DNA of 18,885 nt, from positions 1-18,885 of the forward strand of contig CAZVJA010000096.1 in the NCBI GenBank assembly GCA_964626885.1. Reading direction: 5' to 3'. Of the stretch, positions 1 through 8,428 are shown one piece after another. The notes beneath the pieces were generated by a model. The model was given only the letters and a program-made list of their open reading frames with translations. It had not been told where the DNA came from and made no database searches. Position 1 is the first letter of the stretch; the number at the start of each line of letters is the position of its first letter. A program made the position numbers and the translations under genes. Source of the stretch: CAZVJA01 sp964626885 (GTDB lineage: Bacteria; Planctomycetota; Planctomycetia; Planctomycetales; Planctomycetaceae).

Positions 1-1
1 A

Positions 2-1738
2 AATGGGGCACAACAGCTCGTCGTGACGGCGAAGTACAGCGACGGCAGCACCCGTGATGTCACGCGTCTGTCCGCGTTTCAGTCGAATGAATCCGGGCTG
101 GCGTCCGTTAATGAGGAAGGGCTCGTCAAAGCCAGCACCGTTGTCGGCGATGCCGCCATCATGGCCCGCTACATGGGACACATCGCGGTCAGCAATGTGG
201 TCGTTCCTCGGGCGGAAGAGGTTCCCGCGGAGTTGTATGCCGACCTGCCGCGGGAAAACTTCATCGATCGGAACCTCTGGTCGAAGCTGCAACAACTGCG
301 GATCACTCCCTCCGCGCCGGCATCGGACGAAAAATTCCTGCGGCGCGCCACGTTGGACATCATCGGCCGACTACCGACCGTCGACGAAACTCGCGCGTTC
401 TTGAAAGATTCCGCATCCGATCGGCGTGCGGCGTTGGTCGACCGGCTGCTCGACCAACCAGAATTCGCGGACTTCTGGGCGAATAAGTGGGCCGATCTGC
501 TGCGGCCGAATCCGTATCGAGTGGGGATCAAGGCTGTTCTGAACTACGACGCCTGGATTCGAGATTCGTTTCGCCGGAACAAGCCTTACGACCAGTTCGT
601 GCGCGAGCTGGTGACCGCGCAGGGGAGCACGTTCCGCGACGGAAACGCGACTTTGTTCCGCGATCGCCGCGAGCCGGAAGAACTCGCGACGATTACCAGC
701 CAGTTGTTTCTGGGGATTCGTCTGGAATGCGCGAAATGCCATCATCATCCCTTCGAGGTTTGGGGGCAGGATAATTTCTATGAGTTCGCGGCCTACTTCG
801 CGCAAGTCGGGCGAAAAGGGACCGGGCTCTCACCGCCGATTTCCGGCTCGGAGGAGATGGTTTTCAACGGCAAGAGCGGAACGGTCGCGCATCCGCGCAC
901 CGGAGCGGTATTGAATCCCAAGCCGTTGTTCGGCACCGCTCGAGAAATTCAGCCCGGTGAAGATCCCAGGCAGATCCTCGCGGAATGGATGACATCGAGC
1001 AAGAACGCGTATTTTGGTCAAGTGATGGCCAACCGAGTCTGGGCGGACTTGATGGGTCGGGGATTGGTGGAACCGGTCGATGACTTGCGGGCCACGAACC
1101 CGCCGTCCAATGGTCCGCTGCTCGTGGAATTGGGGAACGACTTCCGGGAATCCGGTTATGACCTGAAAAAGCTCATTCGGCGGATCTGCACTTCGTATGC
1201 CTATGGGCTCAGCTCGTTGCCGAACGAGCGCAACATTGCCGACACCCGGAATTACTCGCGGCATTATCGTCAGCGACTGCGGGCCGAATCACTTTTGGAT
1301 GCCGTGACGATGATCACGGGAATTCCGGAGGAGTTCGAGGCCATGCCGGCGGGTTCGCGAGCGCCGGAAATCTGGACGCACCGCGTCGAATCGTTGTTTC
1401 TGGATGCCTTCGGCCGTCCGGACCCAAATCAGGATCCTCCCTGCGAGCGAACCGGTGACACTACCGTCGTGCAGGCGCTGCACCTGATGAATGCGGAAGG
1501 AATTTATCAGAAGATCACGAGCGACTCCGGCCGCGCCGCCGCATTGGCAAAATCCGATAAGACCCCTGCCGATCTGGTCGATGATATCTATCTCTCCATC
1601 TACTCCCGTTTTCCGACCGACGAAGAACGGACCGTCGCAACCGGCTTGTTCGCGAAAGATGGGGCCAATCGACGTGAGTCTGTCGAGGATTTGATGTGGG
1701 CGCTGATGAACACGCCGGAGTTCGTGTTCAAAGATTGA
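2..1738 (+). CDS. DUF1549/DUF1553 domain protein, 5' end missing
   Basis: The reading frame is already open at base 2, so the gene starts upstream of the window; the GTG at 23 lies inside a conserved Ig-like (Big_2-type) stretch reading QQLVVTAKYSDGSTRDVT and is unlikely to be the true start. Domains in order: the end of the Big_2-like domain (about 2-210), a DUF1549 region (about 260-810) with FLRRATLDIIGRLPT and a CAKCH motif at 728-742, then a DUF1553 region (about 950-1735) with MANRVWADLMGRGLVEPVDD. This architecture is almost diagnostic for Planctomycetota and relatives, where such proteins are abundant, exported or envelope-associated and mostly of unknown function. The CxxCH motif resembles a c-type haem site but belongs to the family signature, so haem binding is not shown. 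The following PPC gene is 47 bases away and probably co-transcribed. Family assignment is confident; the biochemical role is unknown. Confidence 0.93.
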   Translation, partial: NGAQQLVVTAKYSDGSTRDVTRLSAFQSNESGLASVNEEGLVKASTVVGDAAIMARYMGHIAVSNVVVPRAEEVPAELYADLPRENFIDRNLWSKLQQLRITPSAPASDEKFLRRATLDIIGRLPTVDETRAFLKDSASDRRAALVDRLLDQPEFADFWANKWADLLRPNPYRVGIKAVLNYDAWIRDSFRRNKPYDQFVRELVTAQGSTFRDGNATLFRDRREPEELATITSQLFLGIRLECAKCHHHPFEVWGQDNFYEFAAYFAQVGRKGTGLSPPISGSEEMVFNGKSGTVAHPRTGAVLNPKPLFGTAREIQPGEDPRQILAEWMTSSKNAYFGQVMANRVWADLMGRGLVEPVDDLRATNPPSNGPLLVELGNDFRESGYDLKKLIRRICTSYAYGLSSLPNERNIADTRNYSRHYRQRLRAESLLDAVTMITGIPEEFEAMPAGSRAPEIWTHRVESLFLDAFGRPDPNQDPPCERTGDTTVVQALHLMNAEGIYQKITSDSGRAAALAKSDKTPADLVDDIYLSIYSRFPTDEERTVATGLFAKDGANRRESVEDLMWALMNTPEFVFKD

Positions 1739-1785
1739 TCAATTCGCCACGGATGCAATCCCGGCAACTCAAGCACGGCTCTGTT

Positions 1786-3492
1786 ATGTCGAACCATCGT
1801 TTCTCGCCAGCAGATTCTTCCCAGTTCAGAGCCGCGCTGCGCACTCTGTTATGCCTCGTTTTTGCGACAACTTGGAGCACGACCGTCGCCTACGGCGCAC
1901 CGCCGGACGTCAAGCACCTTTACCCGTCTGGAGCGGCCCGGGGCACCACGTCGCTTATTAATGTCGTCGGGAAGCTGGGAAGCCGCCCGGTCTTTCCCTG
2001 GTGCAGCCGTGCGGATGTGACGGTCGATGTTTCGCCCGACGCGGAGAAGATCGAAATCACGACGAAATCAGATGCGCGTCCTGGTCTCTGCTGGATTCGG
2101 TTTTACAACGCGGAAGGGGCCTCATCGCTGCGGCCGTTCCTCATCAGCCGGCGTGCGGAGATGCTCGAAGTAGAGCCCAATAACAGCTTGCAGCAGGCTC
2201 AGAAGGTTGAATCGACATTCGGACTTGTGAATGGTGCACTCTCCGAATCCCAGGATGTCGACACCTTCGCCGTCGATCTCAAAAAAGGGGAGACGTTGAT
2301 CGCGGATGTGACGGCCGACAATGTGCTCGGCTCCCCCATGGATGGCATTTTGCAGATCGTCTCGGCTGGTGGAATCGTCCTTGCGCAAAACGATGACGAC
2401 CGGGAGTTCGATCCGCGCATCGTGTTTAACTCCCCAGCCGAGGGGCGGTACTTCGTGCGGACATTTGCTTTCCCCAAGGGACCGGATGCGTCGATCCGCT
2501 TCAGCAATTCGCCGGAGTATGTTTACCGCTTGACGCTGACGACGGGGCCATTCGCCGATTATCCCTGGCCTTTGGCTGTTTCCAGTGGGAACGCGGCTCA
2601 CGTCGAGCTGCGCGGGTGGAACCTGGGAGACGCGTTCCGTGACGTTCCGATTGCATCATCGGAGCGTGCACAATTCGCGGAGATCTTCGATGACCGTCTG
2701 GCGAACGTAGCCTCTCCTCGAATTGTGCCGCATCGTGTGGTTGTTGAACCTGCCTCCGAACAGGCGTCTCGCGTCATCGAGTTGCCGGCATCGGTCTGCG
2801 GAACGATCAGCCGGCCGAACGAGAGCGATGAATATCGGTTCGTGGGGACAAAGGGAGAAACGGTGACGTTCGAGGTTCAGTCCCGGGAACTGGGGCTTCC
2901 TCTTGATCCACTGCTCACATTAGTCGGCCCGGACGGCAAAAACGTCGCCGAGGTCGATGATGCCAGCTCGGGGGTTGAGGATGCGACGCTGACGCATACG
3001 ATTCCGGCCGACGGCGAATACCGATTGCGCGTGGAGGATCGTTTCGGCCATGCGGGGGAGCGTTTTGTCTACCTGTTGAATCTCACGCTGCCCCGGCCTG
3101 ACTTCAAGCTCACTGTCGCCGGCGATATTCACATAATTGCTGCGGACAAGCCGCTCGAAATTGACGTCAATGTACAGCGGCTGAATGGCTTTGCCGAAGA
3201 TGTGACAATCTCCGCCGTGAATCTTCCCAAGGGGGTCACTTGCAAGCCGGTTGTTTCGCACAAGGACGGAGATTCATCGAAGGCCGTAAAGCTGGTCTTG
3301 GAAGCCGCGGCGGATGCCGAACGACCGGGGACATTTCGAATCAACGGCAAGGGATCTCATGCGACGGAGAATGAACGCGAAGCGACGGCGCCGCTTGCTC
3401 CCTTCAAAGCCGAGACTGCGGAATTCTGGCTGAACGTCCCTCATCCAAAGCTGCCCAGGCCCCCGGCCGTCGCAAAACGTCCGGGTAAATAA
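1786..3492 (+). CDS. Secreted PPC (pre-peptidase C-terminal) domain protein
   Basis: About 568 residues from the ATG at 1786. This start was chosen because it gives a standard signal peptide: a charged n-region, a hydrophobic core (LLCLVFATTW) and likely cleavage after AYGA near residue 38. In-frame ATGs at 1753 and 1696 are also possible, and the latter would overlap the upstream gene. Residues about 128-250 form a PPC beta-sandwich domain (EVEPNNSLQQAQKV, then DVDTFAVDLKKGETL and EGRYFVRTFAF). A second PPC-like unit covers about 336-440 (CGTISRPNESDEYRFVGTKG, then DGEYRLRVEDRFGHAG). No peptidase catalytic motif is visible, so this is probably a binding or structural exported protein rather than an enzyme. 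Planctomycetes often place such genes directly after a DUF1549/DUF1553 gene, as here. Its partner or substrate is unknown. Confidence 0.9.
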   Translation: MSNHRFSPADSSQFRAALRTLLCLVFATTWSTTVAYGAPPDVKHLYPSGAARGTTSLINVVGKLGSRPVFPWCSRADVTVDVSPDAEKIEITTKSDARPGLCWIRFYNAEGASSLRPFLISRRAEMLEVEPNNSLQQAQKVESTFGLVNGALSESQDVDTFAVDLKKGETLIADVTADNVLGSPMDGILQIVSAGGIVLAQNDDDREFDPRIVFNSPAEGRYFVRTFAFPKGPDASIRFSNSPEYVYRLTLTTGPFADYPWPLAVSSGNAAHVELRGWNLGDAFRDVPIASSERAQFAEIFDDRLANVASPRIVPHRVVVEPASEQASRVIELPASVCGTISRPNESDEYRFVGTKGETVTFEVQSRELGLPLDPLLTLVGPDGKNVAEVDDASSGVEDATLTHTIPADGEYRLRVEDRFGHAGERFVYLLNLTLPRPDFKLTVAGDIHIIAADKPLEIDVNVQRLNGFAEDVTISAVNLPKGVTCKPVVSHKDGDSSKAVKLVLEAAADAERPGTFRINGKGSHATENEREATAPLAPFKAETAEFWLNVPHPKLPRPPAVAKRPGK

Positions 3493-3493
3493 C

Positions 3494-3512
3494 CGACCCG
3501 CCGACCGGGTCG
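3494..3512. terminator. Perfect hairpin just after the PPC gene
   Basis: CGACCCG (3494-3500) and CGGGTCG (3506-3512) form a perfect 7-bp GC-rich stem with a 5-base loop, starting 2 bases after the PPC stop codon. It lies in the 64-base gap between two convergent genes, a usual place for a transcription end. No T-run follows on either strand, so a classical intrinsic terminator is not proven; it may be a 3'-end stabilising hairpin. Confidence 0.4.
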
Positions 3513-3556
3513 TTATGGTCCGCCGCTCACGGAGTTGTTTCCGGCTGTCGGTAAGT

Positions 3557-6500
3557 TCATGCAACGAACGGTGTCAATTCCCGCGTCAGGCTGACCCCCG
3601 TGAACAGCGAGTCGATTTCCGTGAGACTTGCTTCTGGTTGCGCGACTGTTCGAGTTCCGGCCGACAATGACTCGTGCATCACACCTTCTTCGTCGTGTGC
3701 GTGACCGAGAATGTGGCCGAATTCGTGTACCAGAACCGAGAGCAAATCCATCCGGCCATCCGCCGCGGTTCCAGCAAGCGCCCGACCCAAGGAGTCGAAT
3801 TCTGAGTTTTCCCCAGGAGTGGCGTCTAGGAACCAGCCATAGCCCGCCGCGTCGATGTCGAGATAGATCGTCGTGGATGAAGCAACCGCAAGCAGGTTTC
3901 CGTTGAGATGCGCCCATTGAATGTTCGTGTGGGCAAGCTGGTTGCGCACAGCTTCGGTAGAGGATGTGCTGGTCGTCGTGAGCCAATACGACTCCGCGGC
4001 CGACACGAGATCGCTCAACGATCCGCCACCGGTTTGCAAAATCGTTGTGGGGATCGCCGCAGCCTGATCCGCGATCAAAGGGCTGCCCGCGACGTAGGTG
4101 ATGTTCAGCTTCGGACGATTTGCGGCAGTGGCAACTTCTCGAGAATTGACGTCGAAGCCATTGCTGTTTGAGTAGTCCTGTAAGATTACCCCATGGTTCG
4201 CTGTGGGATTATTGATCCACGATTGGACCATCGCGATCCCGGCGGAATTCAGGGTGATCGTCAGCGTTCCCGTCGAAGTGGGGGTCACGCTGGCCAGGAC
4301 CGTGGTGCCGCGATCGCCGGACCCCTGCGCGCCGCCGGTGCTCCAATTCACGCCGTTGGCCGCCTGATTCCAGGTCACTTGTGACTCGATCCAGGGACGA
4401 AGCACTTCATACAGCTCGTATGTCTCCGTCGAGGAATTCGTTGCGAGCAGCGTAATGCTTGCCGACTGCACCGTGCTCCCTGGTGCGATGGAACTGGTGT
4501 CCCAGCGATAGAGCGTCGACAAATCGGGAGAACCGTCCGTCTCCAGGTTGGTCACGGATCCGCTGTTAAGGTTGACATTGTCGCCGCGGATCGTGGCATC
4601 CGTCGTACCGGTATAGCCGTTAAGGCCGTCCTGGAACGAGACCGTCACCGGTGTCGGGTTTGGCGGCGTGATCGTGATCGTCACCGTGGCGAGGTTGCCT
4701 TCCACCGTGCCGTCGAAGGCACGGTAAGTAAAGCTGTCGCTGGTGGCCGAGTCGCCGTTGTGCGTGTAGCTGAAGGTGCCGTTGGCATTCAGTGTGAACG
4801 AGGATGCATGCGCCGGGCCGGTGACAAGCACGGCGGTCAACGAATTATTCTCCGGATCGGTATCGTTGGCGAGAACGCCATTGTCGTTGGTCCCGCCGAC
4901 GCTTCCGTTGGCATCATTCGCATTGAGGGTCGTCCCCTTAGTGACGGAACGCGAGTCGTCGGCGGCGACCGGCGGATCGTTGACTGCTATGACATTGATC
5001 GTTCGCGAGGCGTTCGCACTTTGTGTTCCGTCGCTGACGGAGAAGGTGATTGTTCGGCTTGTGGTGCTGGGGTTCTCGCTGGTGTTTGTGTAAGTGATGG
5101 AGCGGAGCGCCGCCTGGTAGTTCGCGATGCTCGACGAGCCGGTGAGCGTCAGGACGCCCGTAGTGGCGTTGAAGGTGCCGCTAATTCCGTTTTGGTTGAC
5201 GAATCCCAGCACATCCTGACCGGAAGCAAAGCCGCCGGTGATTGCCACCGTGGCTCCCGTGAGATTGGTACTGTCGGGGTCCGAGGTCGTCAGGCCGGAG
5301 TCGATGGCTGTCGCCGCGTCGTTTTCGGTATAGGCCAGCGCGGACGGAGTTGTCGTGATGGAAGGGGGCTGCGTGACGACGGGATTGATCGTGATCGTCA
5401 CGGTCGCCAGGTTGCCCTGGCTGTTCCCATCGAACGCCCGGTAGGTGAAGGTGTCGCTGGTGGCGGAGTCGCCGTTGTGCGTGTAGGTGAACGTGCCGTT
5501 GGAGTTCAAAGTGAACGACGATGCATGTGTGGGGCCGCCGACCAGAACGGCGGTCAGCGGATTGTTTTCCAGATCGGTATCGTTGACGAGAACGCTATTG
5601 TCGTTGGTCCCGCCGACCGTGCCGTTCGCGTCATTGGCATTGAGAGTTGTTCCGGCGGTGATGCTGTACGATTCGTTGTTTGCTACTGGGGGATTATTGG
5701 TTGGTGTATTGCTCTGTGTGTATGTGATGGTCAATGCCGGACGTCGCGAGATTGTCGCTACTTCGCTAGAGCTGAATGCCAATGCATCGCCATGGACATA
5801 ATTCTCGATTGCCAAACCGAAGTTCGTGCTCGCATTGTTGATCCAGGATTGCAGTACGGCGATTCCGGCGCTGTTTAGCGTGAACGTGACGCTGCCGCCT
5901 GATGTGGAAATCAGGCTACCCAGAATGGTTGAGGCCCGGTCCGCGGCCCCCTGTGCGCCCGCCGTGCCCCAGTTCGCTCCCGTTGCGGCCTGATTCCACG
6001 TTGCTTGCGATTCCGACCACGAACGCAGCAGCTGATAGATCTCGAACGTTTGGGCAGACGTGTTGGTGATGTAAAGTCTGAGAGTCGCCGACGTCACCGT
6101 GCTGTTGGCGGGAATCGAACTCAGATCCCAACGGATTAGTGTTGCAATATCCGGCGAGCCGTCAACCTTCAACTCCGTGGTCGCCCCGTAGTTGGTCGTC
6201 GGGCTGCCGGAACGGATTTGAGTATCTGTCGTGCCGGCATATCCGTTGACGCCGTCCTGGAACGAAACCGTCACCGAGGTGCTGCTTGCGGCGGCGATCG
6301 AGATGGTCACCGTTGCGAGGTTGCCCTGATCGGTTCCGTCATACGCCTTGTAAGTGAAGCTGTCGCTGGTGGCGGAGTCGCCGTTATGCGTATACGTGAA
6401 TGTTCCGTTGGAGTTGAGCGTCAATGAGCCATGCGCCGGGCCGCTGACGAGGATCGCCGTCAGTGAGTTTCCGTCGGCATCCGTGTCATTGACCAATACA

Positions 6501-8128
6501 CCGTTGTTGTTCGTACCGACGATTGTTCCGTTGGCGTCGTTGGCATTGAGCGTTCCCCCATTGATCATGCTGTATGCATCATCGATCGCCACGGGAGGAG
6601 TGTTCAGCAATTGAGTGATGGCAATATGGACGGTAGCCACGTTGCTCCACGACGTCCCGTCCCAAGTGTGGTAGGTGAACGTGTCGCTCGTTGCAAGATC
6701 GCCGTTGTGGGTGTAAGTGAATGTTCCATTTGCGTTGAACACGAGGCTTCCATGCAGCGGGCCCGCAATCGTCTCAGTGGTCAATAAATCCCCCTCTACG
6801 TCCGTATCGTTCACCAGAACTCCCGATCGGAATCGGAGCCGGGCAGTAGCCAAGTCGCTCGATCCGGCGGAAATCAGCACAAGTTCATTGTTGAACGGGT
6901 CTTTTGTGGAGGAAACATTGCTGTACGAAGTACCGTCCATCAGCACCTGCTCGGCGCCAACGGTGATTGACGTTCCATCGTCAAGCAATTGCCGATACAT
7001 GATCGGGCCGCTGCTGTCGGAATTTCGGTAGGCGAAAATCAGTTCGTTGGTCGATGCGCGAACGGAGATAGTCGGACGAGTTCCACCGGAATCAATCGCA
7101 TAGGGTTGGTCCCACGTCCCGTCGGGACGACGCACCAGGAGAATCAGACGAGGATAGCCCGATGTGTCGTAGCTGGTCTTCGCCGCGACATACAGCGTTC
7201 CGTCCGCCTTGACCTCCAAGTTCATATGATCGTCAGCAAACCCACTTCCGACGTCCAGCGCGAATTGGGATGCGGGGATTTCATCGGCTGACCAGTCCGC
7301 GGGGTCGGCGCCATCCACGTGCGTCCGAAAACCGAACCTTTTCGTATTCTGGTTCGACCAGAAGACGCCGATCTTCCCCGGCATGGCCACAACGGCCGCG
7401 ATATCGTCACCGTAGATTCCGGTTGCGAGGACGATCTCCGAACTCCACGAACTGTAGTCTCCATCGCTGTAACGAACACGGATTTCTCCGGAAGCTTCGT
7501 AGGCGACCCACATCCGGCCGGTGGAGTCAACATCGAGCGTAATTGTCTCAATGCTTGCGGAATTGGGGATGGTCGTGATGTTTGGCTGCTGTGACCAGTA
7601 CTCATACGTGGACGTTGTATTATTGAATTCAATCGACCGCAGAGAGATTCCGGTTGACGACGTCTGCATCAAGATGTGGGCGACGCCATTGATCGACCGC
7701 ACGTCGGCCTTTGTGGACGTACTGGAAGAAAGCTGCAGCACCTGGGTCCAGTTTGAGCCGTCCAGCCGCCAGACGTATGTCCCGGAGTTATCGGCGAACA
7801 CCGACCACCAGTTGCCGTTATGGCTCCAGACCTTTGATTGCGGCTTTTCCCCGGTGCTGCCCGATACGGTGACCGGATTGAGTTGCTCGACTTGGTTGGC
7901 CGAAGTGGTGACCGCCAGAACGCCGCCGGCACTTACGGTGTAGTTGTCGTCGTTGGCCGTAGGGGACGTTCCTGAAAGCAGGACGCGTTCCTCGAAGACT
8001 TCGCAGGGAACGCTCACCGGCGAGACTCTCGCCTTTCGAGCTTTCCGCTTCGAAATCACACCACGGTAGGGTGTGCTCGCGAGCTCCCGCATCAACCAGC
8101 GTTTCAACACCGTCTGGAATCTCACCAT
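3557..8128 (-). CDS. Giant modular exoprotein with cadherin-like, DNRLRE and metzincin-type protease modules
   Basis: About 1523 residues from the ATG at 8128; an in-frame TTG at 8173 is less likely. No classical signal peptide is visible. The basic N-terminus is followed by FEERVLLSG (residues 45-53), close to the LEPR-XLL motif of planctomycete giant proteins. Order: first half of a cadherin-like repeat (about 55-70), a propeller- or sialidase-like region (about 75-430), the repeat's second half (from G436), a full cadherin-like repeat (about 509-613), DNRLRE 1 (618-805), repeat (810-914), a different Ig/cadherin-like domain (918-1048), repeat (1050-1155), DNRLRE 2 (1160-1345) and a C-terminal protease-like domain (1348-1523). 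The last holds HEFGHILGHAH (H1468, E1469, H1472, H1478) and a downstream GVM that could be the Met-turn, matching the metzincin signature. Probably a surface or secreted adhesin or protease; the substrate is unknown. Confidence 0.9.
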   Translation of the reverse strand: MVRFQTVLKRWLMRELASTPYRGVISKRKARKARVSPVSVPCEVFEERVLLSGTSPTANDDNYTVSAGGVLAVTTSANQVEQLNPVTVSGSTGEKPQSKVWSHNGNWWSVFADNSGTYVWRLDGSNWTQVLQLSSSTSTKADVRSINGVAHILMQTSSTGISLRSIEFNNTTSTYEYWSQQPNITTIPNSASIETITLDVDSTGRMWVAYEASGEIRVRYSDGDYSSWSSEIVLATGIYGDDIAAVVAMPGKIGVFWSNQNTKRFGFRTHVDGADPADWSADEIPASQFALDVGSGFADDHMNLEVKADGTLYVAAKTSYDTSGYPRLILLVRRPDGTWDQPYAIDSGGTRPTISVRASTNELIFAYRNSDSSGPIMYRQLLDDGTSITVGAEQVLMDGTSYSNVSSTKDPFNNELVLISAGSSDLATARLRFRSGVLVNDTDVEGDLLTTETIAGPLHGSLVFNANGTFTYTHNGDLATSDTFTYHTWDGTSWSNVATVHIAITQLLNTPPVAIDDAYSMINGGTLNANDANGTIVGTNNNGVLVNDTDADGNSLTAILVSGPAHGSLTLNSNGTFTYTHNGDSATSDSFTYKAYDGTDQGNLATVTISIAAASSTSVTVSFQDGVNGYAGTTDTQIRSGSPTTNYGATTELKVDGSPDIATLIRWDLSSIPANSTVTSATLRLYITNTSAQTFEIYQLLRSWSESQATWNQAATGANWGTAGAQGAADRASTILGSLISTSGGSVTFTLNSAGIAVLQSWINNASTNFGLAIENYVHGDALAFSSSEVATISRRPALTITYTQSNTPTNNPPVANNESYSITAGTTLNANDANGTVGGTNDNSVLVNDTDLENNPLTAVLVGGPTHASSFTLNSNGTFTYTHNGDSATSDTFTYRAFDGNSQGNLATVTITINPVVTQPPSITTTPSALAYTENDAATAIDSGLTTSDPDSTNLTGATVAITGGFASGQDVLGFVNQNGISGTFNATTGVLTLTGSSSIANYQAALRSITYTNTSENPSTTSRTITFSVSDGTQSANASRTINVIAVNDPPVAADDSRSVTKGTTLNANDANGSVGGTNDNGVLANDTDPENNSLTAVLVTGPAHASSFTLNANGTFSYTHNGDSATSDSFTYRAFDGTVEGNLATVTITITPPNPTPVTVSFQDGLNGYTGTTDATIRGDNVNLNSGSVTNLETDGSPDLSTLYRWDTSSIAPGSTVQSASITLLATNSSTETYELYEVLRPWIESQVTWNQAANGVNWSTGGAQGSGDRGTTVLASVTPTSTGTLTITLNSAGIAMVQSWINNPTANHGVILQDYSNSNGFDVNSREVATAANRPKLNITYVAGSPLIADQAAAIPTTILQTGGGSLSDLVSAAESYWLTTTSTSSTEAVRNQLAHTNIQWAHLNGNLLAVASSTTIYLDIDAAGYGWFLDATPGENSEFDSLGRALAGTAADGRMDLLSVLVHEFGHILGHAHDEEGVMHESLSAGTRTVAQPEASLTEIDSLFTGVSLTRELTPFVA
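4667..6830 (-). repeat. Intragenic cadherin-like and DNRLRE duplications
   Basis: Within the giant exoprotein gene, a module of about 300 bases recurs at roughly 4667-4970, 5387-5690 and 6297-6595, with a partial, more diverged copy at about 6615-6830. All encode GVLVNDTD-, NGTFTYTHNGD- and ATSDSFTY-type sequence. The first two are closely similar at DNA level, for example around 4858-4905 and 5574-5621. The copy at 6297-6595 is followed, in gene order, by a DNRLRE module (5715-6276). The copy at 4667-4970 is followed by a second DNRLRE module (about 4090-4650, just outside this span). A compound unit therefore seems to have been duplicated. Confidence 0.8.
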
Positions 8129-8357
8129 GAACTTCCCCGAAGTTGTAGGCCTGGGCACCTGAGTGCCGGTCAAAAGGTGTCGTTCCTTGACGTGCCGATT
8201 TGCAACTCACCAACAGTGACCTCTCCAAGAGGCCTTCCAGATCGCCCGCACTTGCTGGTTGCTGCTTAAAGTCCCTCTTTCGTAGAGGCTAAAAATGGGT
8301 TGGTAGCGGTGTCTAGCACGATTCAGTCGAATAGAGAAATTGGATGATTCTGCGTGG

Positions 8358-8386
8358 ATGATACGAAGTTGAGCGACATGTTGCAA
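8358..8386 (-). promoter_or_regulatory. Candidate sigma-70-type promoter of the giant exoprotein gene
   Basis: On the minus strand, TTGCAA (8386-8381) is followed after exactly 17 bases by TATCAT (8363-8358). This matches the -35 consensus at 4 of 6 positions and the -10 at 5 of 6 with ideal spacing. Transcription would start near 8350 and leave a leader of about 220 bases before the ATG at 8128. The -35 lies in an imperfect inverted repeat (GTTGC at 8380-8384, GCAAC at 8391-8395) that could be an operator. Planctomycete promoter rules are poorly known, so this is only a candidate. Confidence 0.4.
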
Positions 8387-8400
8387 TTTCGCAACGGATT

Positions 8401-8428
8401 TTGTAATTTAAAAAGTCATTGATATTAA
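8401..8428 (+). promoter_or_regulatory. Weak candidate plus-strand promoter
   Basis: TTGTAA (8401-8406), a 16-base spacer and TATTAA (8423-8428) lie in the most AT-rich stretch of the intergenic region. Each box matches consensus at only 4 of 6 positions. It would drive the glycosyltransferase and following glycan genes with a long leader. Support is mainly composition and position. Confidence 0.22.

Noticed and set aside
728..742. CAKCH motif as proof of a cytochrome c
   Set aside because: CxxCH-H-P is part of the DUF1549 family signature. A single motif in this context does not establish haem attachment, so the gene was not called a cytochrome.
371..805. Minus-strand frame of 144 codons
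   Set aside because: Antisense to the conserved DUF1549 region, which has a recognised reading frame.
4760..5878. Plus-strand open frame of 372 codons
   Set aside because: It lies wholly antisense to the repeat modules of the giant exoprotein gene, has low-complexity Arg/Gly/Val-rich content that itself repeats, and shows no domain; it is a by-product of the opposite strand.
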